From: Peptoniphilus faecalis
Lineage (GTDB): Bacteria; Bacillota; Clostridia; Tissierellales; Peptoniphilaceae
Reading direction: 5' to 3'
NCBI RefSeq assembly: GCF_012976305.1
Contig: NZ_JABDSR010000003.1
Location: forward strand, 62,001 to 126,000
DNA length: 64,000 nt
Shown: positions 45,333 to 52,985 of the stretch, in pieces
How the letters are laid out: every line of letters starts with the position of its first letter
How positions within the stretch are numbered: the first letter of the stretch is position 1
The notes under the pieces: model-generated
What the model was told of the DNA's origin: nothing
Database searches by the model: none
The model's input: the letters and a program-made list of their open reading frames with translations, nothing else
Program-made: the position numbers and the translations under genes

Positions 45333-46328
45333 TTATTTTCTTCTCAATATATCTAGCAAGGCTTCTCTAGGTTCTTTATGCTCCATTTTCTTTCTAGTGT
45401 CTATTAGCGTTGAAATAGCATCAGCAGATGTGTTTTCTTGTTCATTTTTGTTTTTGTCTAAATTTTTTGCATATTCATCGACAAGTAATTCTAATTTATT
45501 AACAAATTCTACATCGTCTAAAATACCAAGCTCTTCCACGCTTTCCTTGACTTCGCCATATTTAGAAAGTTTTTCAAGTCTTTGTTGTCCCTTTTCTTTT
45601 ATCGCATAGTCCTTTGCTATCTTTTTGTATTTAGAAAGCTCTTTTGTCAAGTTATCTTTTTCTTTTTTAGCTTCGATAAGTTCCAATTTCACATCAATGA
45701 GAGCTTCTTTTTCTTTGATTTTTTCATCAGCATCATCTTTTTTTACTTCTGATGTGCTATCAGAGTTATTTGCATTTTTTTCAGTTACATCTGCACCCTC
45801 ATCTTCTGCTACCATAAAGGACTTGGATTTATCCCAAGCTGGATTTGCCACCATAGCCAGTCCAGTAAAATTATTGTCAAAACATCTTCTGTCGCCATTC
45901 TTCAATACTTCTATCTTCCTTTCTGCTTCTATTGAGAATTTAAGTTCACCCTCTTTATCGAGTTCAACTAACTTTTCAGCTATTTCAGGATAATATTTTT
46001 TCCACATAATAGCTTGCACTTCTGCCTTATATTCATCATTTTCACCATCAACAATATTGGCGTTGTGAACATAACCTATATTCATAACATTTTTGTCAAA
46101 GGTATTGTTCATTCTGTTATAGCCATGACCCGTAGGCTTGCCTTTCCACAAAACCCTTAGAGGTTTACCAATCATAGTAGTAATATCCTTTTTAGCATCA
46201 TCTTTAAAAATAACAGCTCCGTTGGCATTAGTTCCACTGTGAAAAGCAACACCCTCGATAACTAATAAATCATTAGCATCGTAACCTGCAAGTTCAAGGT
46301 CATGATTTTTCTTAATTTTAAATTTCAC
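45333..46328 (-). CDS. Prohead protease fused to scaffold-like coiled coil
   Basis: The N-terminal ~185 residues look like a phage prohead protease: VIEGVAFHSGTNANGAVIF, GKPLRVLWKGKPTGHGYNR and LKFSIEAERKIEV, followed by NNFTGLAMVANPAWDKSKSF. A long acidic coiled coil (about 200-300) would serve as scaffold, released by cleavage. I moved the start to the GTG at 46328 because AGAGGTG lies directly ahead; the earlier frame from 46370 falls inside a hairpin. Confidence 0.7.
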   Translation of the reverse strand: MKFKIKKNHDLELAGYDANDLLVIEGVAFHSGTNANGAVIFKDDAKKDITTMIGKPLRVLWKGKPTGHGYNRMNNTFDKNVMNIGYVHNANIVDGENDEYKAEVQAIMWKKYYPEIAEKLVELDKEGELKFSIEAERKIEVLKNGDRRCFDNNFTGLAMVANPAWDKSKSFMVAEDEGADVTEKNANNSDSTSEVKKDDADEKIKEKEALIDVKLELIEAKKEKDNLTKELSKYKKIAKDYAIKEKGQQRLEKLSKYGEVKESVEELGILDDVEFVNKLELLVDEYAKNLDKNKNEQENTSADAISTLIDTRKKMEHKEPREALLDILRRK

Positions 46329-46340
46329 ATTATCACCTCT

Positions 46341-46369
46341 AAAAATAGGGTAGGGAGTTTCAGCTCCCA
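46341..46369 (-). terminator. Weak hairpin before protease gene
   Basis: On -, gggag/ctccc with a 6-base loop is followed by TACCCTATTTTT and then AGAGGTG, the ribosome site. The U-tract is a few bases away from the stem, so it is a weak terminator or merely a leader hairpin. Confidence 0.4.
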
Positions 46370-46417
46370 ATTGCTAAAGCATATAAATATACTCTAGTTG
46401 AGTTTTAAACTACACCC

Positions 46418-47833
46418 TTACTGTTTAGCAACTCTCGGTTGTTCATTATTTGATTGATTTTTGTCGGATTTTCTTTCAGATAGGTTTTTTTCTGGTCTGC
46501 CAACTTCTTTTAGAGCACTCCCTTGAAAAGGTTGATCTCTTAAAGAAAAGACATCATTATCATTGGAATTATTTTCTTCAATTCTTTCAAGCTTCATGTA
46601 ATCATAATCGTAGCCGTGTTCTTCAAATAACACTCTATATGGCAGTCCTGCGTGTTCAAATAACCATTGAACCAAGTTAAGTCTTGCATTCTCATCAATG
46701 ACGATATCATTAAAAGAAACCTTTGGCGTCTTGTCAGCATTAATATTATTTCTTTCCAATTCTCGCCTTATCATATCTTCGATGATAGGCGGTAGGAAAG
46801 ACCTAATAGACTCAATAGTTCTAATTAGACCAGTAATATTAAGCATTCCCTCGCTGTAATTTCCGCCACCCTCTCCACGTAGAAGTGTTAAAGAAACACC
46901 AAGAGTTGACAATAAATCCTTATCAATCTCTAAAAACTTTGTTTCGCCAAAAATTTGAGAATCAGGACTAACCCATTCTAAACTAACAAAGTAGGGAGTT
47001 GTAACTCGCACAGAACCAGTCTTTCCAGTAAATAAATCAGAATAAAATAAGACATCTTGTTGGCTTGGCACATGATCCTTATCTCCAACTTTAATATGTA
47101 ATATTTGATCAATAATTCCACTAGCAGTAGAGCGTTCAGCTTCCTTTAAAAGATTTTTTCTCGACAAGTCGTCAAAAGCAGGCACTAAAAAAGATACACC
47201 ATAACGGTCATATCTACTAGAGTTCATCTTACAAAAATAAGACTTATTCAAATCAAAGGGTATTTTAGCCATGTTTTGTTTTATTCCCCTTTGTATCTCA
47301 TCTGGATAAGCTTTTTCCATTAATTTAGCATCATAAACATCATCTTCTATTTCAAATCCTATCTTGGAGTTGTCAAAATAAACTTGCTGTTTGCCATTTA
47401 CTATTACATTGGAAACCTCAATTAAATCGAGAGGATATATATCAATATATTCGCCATCTCTGTCGTAACAAAAACAATTTCCAGTCATTGCCATTTCAAA
47501 GACAAAATCTTTACAAAACTTGTCAATATCTACTCTTTTCAAAAAGCTATCTACAATAGACTTGACTTTACCTTTGCCCTTATCATAATCTAAATGAAGC
47601 TTTGTAATAGAATAATCTCGAATAATATTGACAGTCCTCATAATTAGACCCTCGCTAATATAATAATACTTAGCAAGAGCTGCCAATTGACTAATGTACT
47701 CTTGTGGATTTTGAGCATACTTTTGTAAATCATATCCCTTAGGTTCGCCATTAATATTGAACTTTTGACTAAAGAAACGACTATATGTAGATTGCTTACT
47801 TTGTCCCAATTCTAAATTTTTCTCATCACTCAA
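46418..47833 (-). CDS. Portal protein
   Basis: The portal forms the dodecameric DNA channel at one capsid vertex. The 471-residue protein has the segments typical for siphophage portals: FVFEMAMTGNCFCYDRDGEYIDIYPLDLIEVSNV, then FLEIDKDLLSTLGVSLTLLRGEGGGNYSEG. The start is TTG at 47833, eight bases after GGAGGG. It overlaps the large terminase gene by 4 bases. Confidence 0.85.
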   Translation of the reverse strand: MSDEKNLELGQSKQSTYSRFFSQKFNINGEPKGYDLQKYAQNPQEYISQLAALAKYYYISEGLIMRTVNIIRDYSITKLHLDYDKGKGKVKSIVDSFLKRVDIDKFCKDFVFEMAMTGNCFCYDRDGEYIDIYPLDLIEVSNVIVNGKQQVYFDNSKIGFEIEDDVYDAKLMEKAYPDEIQRGIKQNMAKIPFDLNKSYFCKMNSSRYDRYGVSFLVPAFDDLSRKNLLKEAERSTASGIIDQILHIKVGDKDHVPSQQDVLFYSDLFTGKTGSVRVTTPYFVSLEWVSPDSQIFGETKFLEIDKDLLSTLGVSLTLLRGEGGGNYSEGMLNITGLIRTIESIRSFLPPIIEDMIRRELERNNINADKTPKVSFNDIVIDENARLNLVQWLFEHAGLPYRVLFEEHGYDYDYMKLERIEENNSNDNDVFSLRDQPFQGSALKEVGRPEKNLSERKSDKNQSNNEQPRVAKQ

Positions 47834-49488
47834 TAAAAATCCCTCCTTCCTATTGCACCTATTGTTATTACATTATTTGTATCTCTAAACATATTCTTTT
47901 CTATATTGTCAGCTCCCAACAAAGCTAGTCCAGTGGCAGTCCATCTATCCTTTCTACCCTCACTTATTCCACCGCTTGGGACATCAAATGTCAAGAAATT
48001 GCCTCTAGGTTTGGCTTCTATACTCATTATTTCCCTACGAGTTTTCATAGCTTCTTCTAACACCATTACTTCCTCTACTGTTGGATTCGTTACATCATCT
48101 AAAGCTTCCTGAGAATACATTCTAAACAATCTTTTTTGAGTATTTTGTTTTACTGACATACCTAATTGATGATTAAAATCTAAAGAAAACTTATGACCAT
48201 GTATAATAAAATTACCATCTAGAATATTCTTTTTATGCTCCTCGTTGTTTACATCACATAAAGGCGGTTCAATTTCATTAGTGATAGGATCTATACTTGA
48301 TTTAGCCAATTCATCTAACAAACCTAAACCAAGACCCGTTGTATCCATGTGGATTTCATCGCAAGGGAACTTGTTTAATATCTTTCTAATTGCAGTAGCT
48401 TGTTCATTAAAAGTCTTGCCATTTAAAGTTTTTTGGTACACTAAATGTTTTTCTAAAACTTGTTTCTTTTTATATGGCACTAGTTTAAGAATAACAATAG
48501 CTGTATTGTCGTTCCCAGCAGTACGAGCAACATCAAGACCCATGATATACTGATAATTTTCATCAAAACTTAAATCCATTTTCATTAAATTAGAACAAGC
48601 AATTAAGTCCATTGGATTTATCCAATTGTCGTCTGATAAATCTGGGAAAGTAGCATCGTACTCCATGTCAAAATCAAGTTTAGAATAAGTTCTCTTAGCT
48701 TCTTCAATAACAGACTCATTATATAGACCAACATCAAGACCGACCTTATAATCTAAACAAGAAGCATAATGCTTATCAGAACCACGAGCTATTTGTTTTA
48801 TAGTGTCCTTAAAAAATTCATAAAGATGATTAAACTTAAAAAAAGCAGAAGATATAGCAATGAATTTCATGTCAAAAAATTCCTCATCTTCGTGAGCATC
48901 TACTTTATAATCAAGTTTTGCTACCATCATAGGTTTAATAACACTTTGAACAATATTCGGATTCATTTGAGCATACTCATCAGCAATGATAATTGAGAAT
49001 CTACCACCACGAATTTTGCTACCTGAATTACCAATGGGAATAGCTATAATTTGACTATTATTAGCAAACTTTCTTATTATTTGGTCTGTACCATTTTTAT
49101 AATCTACGATTTCTTGTCTTAGAGCATCTGACCTAATACATAAGTCATTATCAATTTTATCTTCAACAAGCATCTTAGATTGTCTAAAAGAGGGAGCAAT
49201 AACACCAATCCTTAAATTAGGGTAAAGTATAGCCATGCAACATACATAAAGAGCACTTAGCCATGTCTTGCCAAGTCCTCTAGACCACACTAATACAATA
49301 AAATTATATTTAGCCATAGCTCTTAGAGATACTTTCTGATATAAATTAAGAGGTATATTAAGATATTCCTCACAAAATATATCAATATGATTGCGATAAT
49401 ACTCAATCTCTTTAGTTAATAACTTCTTCTTTAAATCATAAATTTCTCTTGAAGTCATTCCAATAGTTCTGTCTGTAATCTCAACCAC
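47830..49488 (-). CDS. terL: Terminase large subunit
   Basis: TerL packages DNA into the head. The ATPase domain has WSRGLGKTWLSALY (Walker A) and FSIIIADEYAQ (Walker B with catalytic Glu). The RNase H-like nuclease domain has MGLDVARTAGNDNTAIVIL and HMDTTGLGLGLLDEL with metal-binding aspartates. The 552-residue length is normal. It starts with GTG preceded by AAGGAGG and overlaps the upstream gene by 8 bases. Confidence 0.93.
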   Translation of the reverse strand: MVEITDRTIGMTSREIYDLKKKLLTKEIEYYRNHIDIFCEEYLNIPLNLYQKVSLRAMAKYNFIVLVWSRGLGKTWLSALYVCCMAILYPNLRIGVIAPSFRQSKMLVEDKIDNDLCIRSDALRQEIVDYKNGTDQIIRKFANNSQIIAIPIGNSGSKIRGGRFSIIIADEYAQMNPNIVQSVIKPMMVAKLDYKVDAHEDEEFFDMKFIAISSAFFKFNHLYEFFKDTIKQIARGSDKHYASCLDYKVGLDVGLYNESVIEEAKRTYSKLDFDMEYDATFPDLSDDNWINPMDLIACSNLMKMDLSFDENYQYIMGLDVARTAGNDNTAIVILKLVPYKKKQVLEKHLVYQKTLNGKTFNEQATAIRKILNKFPCDEIHMDTTGLGLGLLDELAKSSIDPITNEIEPPLCDVNNEEHKKNILDGNFIIHGHKFSLDFNHQLGMSVKQNTQKRLFRMYSQEALDDVTNPTVEEVMVLEEAMKTRREIMSIEAKPRGNFLTFDVPSGGISEGRKDRWTATGLALLGADNIEKNMFRDTNNVITIGAIGRRDFY

Positions 49489-50299
49489 TGAAAGACCTCC
49501 TTATAGCATTGATATTATCTTCCAAAATAAAATCTATTTGATCTTTAGTGTATTCTTTAGGTTTTAAATTCACATCTCCTGACTTAACTAACTTGTCAAC
49601 CCATATAGCAAACAGATTTTCTTTATCGCTATTATCCTGATTAAACTTCTTTAACACCTTTAACCCATCAAGAGATGCCATATAAGAATCTCTAACAGTT
49701 TTCATCTCTCTAGGATCTATATTTCCCGATTTAATTCTCTCTCTATTCATTTTCCTTAAAACTAATTCATCAGATATGGCAGTGATAACTAAATACTCAT
49801 CACTAGCAGAATTGAGTTCATACTCGCCATAATAAGATTTAATTCTTGCAATAATAAATTTAATAGAATCTTCATCGTAGAGTTCCACAAAGTACATATT
49901 CAAAAGTCTTAATATGAATTGACCTTGTGTTGAATTAACATCATCAATATAATCTTCAAAGTGCAACACTTCTTTTTTAGGTTTATTGTTTTTAACTTCT
50001 TTTTTAAATTCTTCTAATTTTTCACTTGGAGTTATTTGTCCCTGCTTCTTCAATAGAATATCTTGTGCTATTTTCTTAAATCTAGGTTCATTAATAAACT
50101 CAAAATACACTCTTGAAGTGGAAACTCTCTTTTTCTTTTTAGGAGAAAGCTTATTGTATTCAGCTATCTTTTCATTTCTAACTCTAGTTTCTTCTTCTGC
50201 TATTTCCCAGCATTCCTCAACAAAGGGTAATTCTTCTGGTGTATTTTCTAAATAATTAATAATACCTTTTTTAGAATTAATATTAAGAGGTCTTGACAT
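49481..50299 (-). CDS. Small terminase candidate/unknown phage protein
   Basis: This 272-residue protein lies directly upstream of terL, the standard place for the small terminase. It is rich in Lys/Glu and helical, with RNEKIAEYNKLSPKKKKRVST near residue 40 and an acidic middle. I do not recognise an HTH with confidence. Small terminases diverge strongly, so the call is positional. Confidence 0.5.
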   Translation of the reverse strand: MSRPLNINSKKGIINYLENTPEELPFVEECWEIAEEETRVRNEKIAEYNKLSPKKKKRVSTSRVYFEFINEPRFKKIAQDILLKKQGQITPSEKLEEFKKEVKNNKPKKEVLHFEDYIDDVNSTQGQFILRLLNMYFVELYDEDSIKFIIARIKSYYGEYELNSASDEYLVITAISDELVLRKMNRERIKSGNIDPREMKTVRDSYMASLDGLKVLKKFNQDNSDKENLFAIWVDKLVKSGDVNLKPKEYTKDQIDFILEDNINAIRRSFSG

Positions 50300-51113
50300 C
50301 TACATCACTTCCAGTGTGAATAAATTTAGTACCAGAATTGTAAATATCTACTTTATCCTTATGAAATACAAATAGTCCATAACCATTAGTTTGCGGAGTA
50401 TAATTCACATTTCCTCTATTGGCATAGTCCATTTGTTCGCACAAACAACCTAATTCACACAAAAGAGTATTAGCATGAATAAAAGTACCAGCTTTATGAG
50501 TATGACCAATAGCAAGAGCATTAAAGCTTATGCCTTGATTTTTAAAATAATCATAAGTAGAAACACAAGTCCTCATAGGTATCTTTGAAAAGCTTGTAGG
50601 GTGTGCCAATACTAAATCTTTATAAATGTAGTACCATGAATCAACAACTTTATAAGTATGGGGAAGAGGTTCAACAACTTTTTTAATATTTCGACAATCC
50701 CTATAAACAAAACCAGTTTTCAAGATAGATAGAACATCATCAGACACAAAAGGAGAAAATTCGCTTTGAAATTTAGTTAAATATTTTTTAAATCTAAACT
50801 CATGATTACCTCTAAACAATATCTTTTTTGTATTGGGAGTTAATACATCTATTTTTTTTAACAATGAAGATGCAATTTTCAACTCCTCATATAAAGGTAT
50901 GTGCATCTCTTTAGGAAAAGATGAAACGCTAAAACAATCTAGGATATCTCCAGCAAAGACAATTAACTTAACATTAGAATTATCTTTAACTATATTCAAA
51001 ATATCTTCTTCTTTATGAAAGGGAATATGTAAGTCAGATAGAACTAATACCCTTTCAATATCTTTAATCTCATCAATCTGACTTTCGATATCTTTAATTA
51101 CATTACCTACCAA
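50283..51113 (-). CDS. Calcineurin-like metallophosphoesterase
   Basis: The two-metal phosphoesterase signature is complete: VLSDLHIPFHK (D-x-H), IVFAGDILDCF (G-D), LFRGNHEFR (G-N-H-E), LAHPTSFSK (H) and AIGHTHKAGTF (G-H-x-H). The substrate is unknown; phage members cut nucleotides, RNA or DNA ends. It is placed upstream of the terminase genes and overlaps the next gene by 17 bases. Confidence 0.85.
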   Translation of the reverse strand: MVGNVIKDIESQIDEIKDIERVLVLSDLHIPFHKEEDILNIVKDNSNVKLIVFAGDILDCFSVSSFPKEMHIPLYEELKIASSLLKKIDVLTPNTKKILFRGNHEFRFKKYLTKFQSEFSPFVSDDVLSILKTGFVYRDCRNIKKVVEPLPHTYKVVDSWYYIYKDLVLAHPTSFSKIPMRTCVSTYDYFKNQGISFNALAIGHTHKAGTFIHANTLLCELGCLCEQMDYANRGNVNYTPQTNGYGLFVFHKDKVDIYNSGTKFIHTGSDVDVKTS

Positions 51114-51121
51114 TTAATCAC

Positions 51122-51415
51122 TCACTTTCTTATAATTCCTTTGTTGACATTGATATATTTTTCTTTTCTCTTGTTCATCTTCACTTGAACTTTTTCTATG
51201 TATTTATCGTCAACAGAAATTCTTAATACTGATTGTCTTAAATATGTAGAATTGGGGACAATATCATTTTCCATTAGTCTAATCAATAACATACAAGTTG
51301 TAAATTTTTTAAAATGACCATGATTTGCATAATTACCATGATTATTACATAATATGAAGCCATCTCTATTTTTCTTAACTGTGTACTTATCATCACTATA
51401 AACTGTATAAGCCAT
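51122..51415 (-). CDS. Small phage protein, unknown
   Basis: A 97-residue protein. The first 40 residues (YSDDKYTVKKNRDGFILCNNHGNYANHGHFKK) are rich in His, Asn and Gly, and the rest is basic. It may bind nucleic acid, but no domain is recognised. It is the third gene of the late operon. Confidence 0.55.
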   Translation of the reverse strand: MAYTVYSDDKYTVKKNRDGFILCNNHGNYANHGHFKKFTTCMLLIRLMENDIVPNSTYLRQSVLRISVDDKYIEKVQVKMNKRKEKYINVNKGIIRK

Positions 51416-51421
51416 ATCTAC

Positions 51422-51730
51422 CTACTTGTAAAAATGGAATAAAGGCACTTCCTTTTGTTTGATGACTGATTCTCTGCCTTTTCTTATAATCTCACTATCC
51501 TTATATAGAGCTTTACCATTTTCTTGATAAGTTTTATAAGTACATAAATAATAAGCAAACTTATCTAGCACTCTATAAATTTTCTTATCGTGCACATCAT
51601 CTTTTTCATAATTTAATTTGAACTTATCCTCATAATCACTTAACAAACAATTTATAAGTGATAATCTTTCTTCTAAATCATATGTAGTAGGTAAGTCAAA
51701 CACTAAATTACTATCATAATAAACTTTCAT
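51422..51730 (-). CDS. Small phage protein, unknown
   Basis: A 102-residue protein with YEKDDVHDKKIYRVLDKFAYYLCTYKTYQENG in its middle, mainly helical. No family is recognised. Its start overlaps the end of the regulator gene by 4 bases. Confidence 0.55.
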   Translation of the reverse strand: MKVYYDSNLVFDLPTTYDLEERLSLINCLLSDYEDKFKLNYEKDDVHDKKIYRVLDKFAYYLCTYKTYQENGKALYKDSEIIRKGRESVIKQKEVPLFHFYK

Positions 51731-52137
51731 TTCTCATCACCACCAATTAAAAATTGTTGAACTCTTTTAGTGATTTTCTTAATAATGAAGTCAGCATTGG
51801 AACGAGTGAAATTATATTTTTTACCAATTTGAACTAAAGACATACCGAACATATAATCTTTTAGTACATTTCTATCTTGCTTGGATAATTCAATGCTATC
51901 AAGAGCAATACTCAAATCAATGAGCATAACTTGAAGTTCTAAATTGTATATTCTTGTTATATGTTCTAGTAAAATATAATAATTACATATGAGATGTCGA
52001 ATTTTCTTCAAACTATAATAGAAATCATCATAATTGACATTCTCAACACTACTAGATAATTCATAATATCCTCTACCAGTAATGTTGAAAGACTTATCTT
52101 GATACTTTTTTTTGTAACTATGTTTTTCTAATTTAAT
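51727..52137 (-). CDS. Sigma-70-region-4-like/ArpU-type late regulator with a probable AUU start
   Basis: The C-terminal part (LSKQDRNVLKDYMFGMSLVQIGKKYNFTRSNADFIIKKITKRVQQF) is a sigma region 4-type HTH, as in ArpU-like late transcription regulators. The obvious start is TTG at 52011 without a ribosome site. The frame is open 42 more codons upstream with sensible protein (KLEKHSYKKKYQDKSFN, TGRGYYELSSS), up to an ATT at 52137. AAAGGAG lies 11 bases ahead of that ATT, and an in-frame TAG follows upstream. The product from the ATT would be 136 residues. Confidence 0.65.
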   Translation of the reverse strand: MKLEKHSYKKKYQDKSFNITGRGYYELSSSVENVNYDDFYYSLKKIRHLICNYYILLEHITRIYNLELQVMLIDLSIALDSIELSKQDRNVLKDYMFGMSLVQIGKKYNFTRSNADFIIKKITKRVQQFLIGGDEK

Positions 52138-52207
52138 CTTTGGTGATGCTCCTTTCTAATATATTTTTAATATTTTTGTATGTACGATTGATTTACTTTT
52201 ATTGGGA

Positions 52208-52253
52208 TTGGGGGTTTCACCCCCAACGCCCCCAGCAGGGGGTTACCCCCTGC
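52208..52253. repeat. Two adjacent GC-rich hairpins
   Basis: ttggggg/cccccaa (5-base loop) is followed by gcaggggg/ccccctgc (3-base loop). They stand out in DNA otherwise above 70% AT. They lie in the leader of the late operon upstream of the terminase genes. A packaging-site, protein-binding or RNA-leader function is possible. Confidence 0.7.
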
Positions 52254-52400
52254 ACCCCCGCAAACCACAAACTATCTAAGCAGGATACATAAAGGATCAC
52301 AAACTATTCTTTATTTTTCTCTTGACTTTTCTTTTTATGATCTCTTCTCTCACGAGGCTTGTATACCCCCCCCCTGCCAGTCCAAAATAAATAAAGATAC

Positions 52401-52520
52401 TTATTTTTTCATGGCAGGGCAGAATAAATCTGGGTACAATATATACCAATGTTCTTCAAGCTCTAAAGAGCTAAGTCGTCTAGGTCTAGTATTATCAACT
52501 GGCATTTCAGCCTTGAACAT
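52401..52520 (-). CDS. Small phage protein of 34-39 residues
   Basis: The frame from ATG 52520 encodes 39 residues, with a second ATG at 52505 (34 residues) that has AAGG five bases ahead. The peptide contains TRPRRLSSLELEEHWYILYP and ends LFCPAMKK. It has normal protein-like composition and few codons typical of random AT-rich DNA. It lies in the 5' leader of the late operon. A UUCG-capped hairpin (52521-52542) ends at its first ribosome site, suggesting translational control. Function is unknown. Confidence 0.5.
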   Translation of the reverse strand: MFKAEMPVDNTRPRRLSSLELEEHWYILYPDLFCPAMKK

Positions 52521-52544
52521 TCCCCCTAGAGCCGAAGCTCACTA
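52521..52544 (-). promoter_or_regulatory. UUCG tetraloop hairpin at the small-ORF ribosome site
   Basis: On -, CCTA-gt-GAGC-TTCG-GCTC-TAGG forms a stable hairpin whose 3' strand runs into GGGGGAATG, the first start of the 39-residue frame. Confidence 0.5.
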
Positions 52545-52709
52545 GGACAGGGAGGGTTAAAAAATCAAACAATCACTACTAGAATTTATACTCATCATGC
52601 TACACTATTACAGTTCCTCACAAAACGAGTATCACTGGCTTTAACCCATTAGTCGAGTTGGTAAGACTCGCTCGTTATTTTTTTATTCCATTATTCGACT
52701 CAAGGAATA

Positions 52710-52804
52710 CTTGCGAGGGTGTCAGGAGGTGATATGTCATCTTTAAAACATTAAAGAATAATATATGGCTAATAACTTTTATAGCAAACCTCGCAAGATT
52801 TTTT
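52710..52804 (+). promoter_or_regulatory. Terminator hairpin enclosing a six-codon ORF (attenuator-like)
   Basis: The perfect 9-bp repeat cttgcgagg/cctcgcaag encloses 70 bases and is followed by ATTTTTTC. The loop contains AGGAGGTGAT, a ten-base match to the 16S rRNA 3' end, directly followed by ATG TCA TCT TTA AAA CAT TAA (52734-52754). Ribosome binding in the loop could disrupt the stem and change read-through towards the recombinase. Confidence 0.5.
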
Positions 52805-52929
52805 CTTAATTTTGTTGTATAATATATGCACTACCATGCACCTTTATGTATATTCTACAACATATAAAAATAAAATGTTCGACAAAAGTACAATTTCTTT
52901 GTGAAAGTTTTGTGAAAATGTTTTCTTCG

Positions 52930-52958
52930 TTGAAAAATAGGCAAAAATATGTTATAAT
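52930..52958 (+). promoter_or_regulatory. Promoter of the second recombinase
   Basis: TTGAAA and TATAAT are separated by exactly 17 bases, 28 bases before the start codon of the recombinase gene. Confidence 0.8.
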
Positions 52959-52985
52959 AAGAATCGCAAAGAGGGGGATTTTGTT

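Larger units (their letters stand above)
52138..52985. other. 850-base structured leader/regulatory region
   Basis: No large ORF is present. From left to right it holds the GC-rich hairpins, a C9 tract (52366-52374) flanked by the inverted repeat ccctgcca/tggcaggg, the small - strand ORF, a hairpin at agctctaaagagct, a possible + strand terminator (cgagt/actcg near 52654-52670 then T7), the mini-ORF attenuator, and the recombinase promoter. It probably carries leaders of both divergent transcription units. Confidence 0.5.

Noticed and set aside
49700-50960. Short matches to the tRNA 3' end (ctctaggat near 49707, ctaggata near 50939)
   Set aside because: Only 8-9 bases and inside coding sequence; too short for an attachment site.
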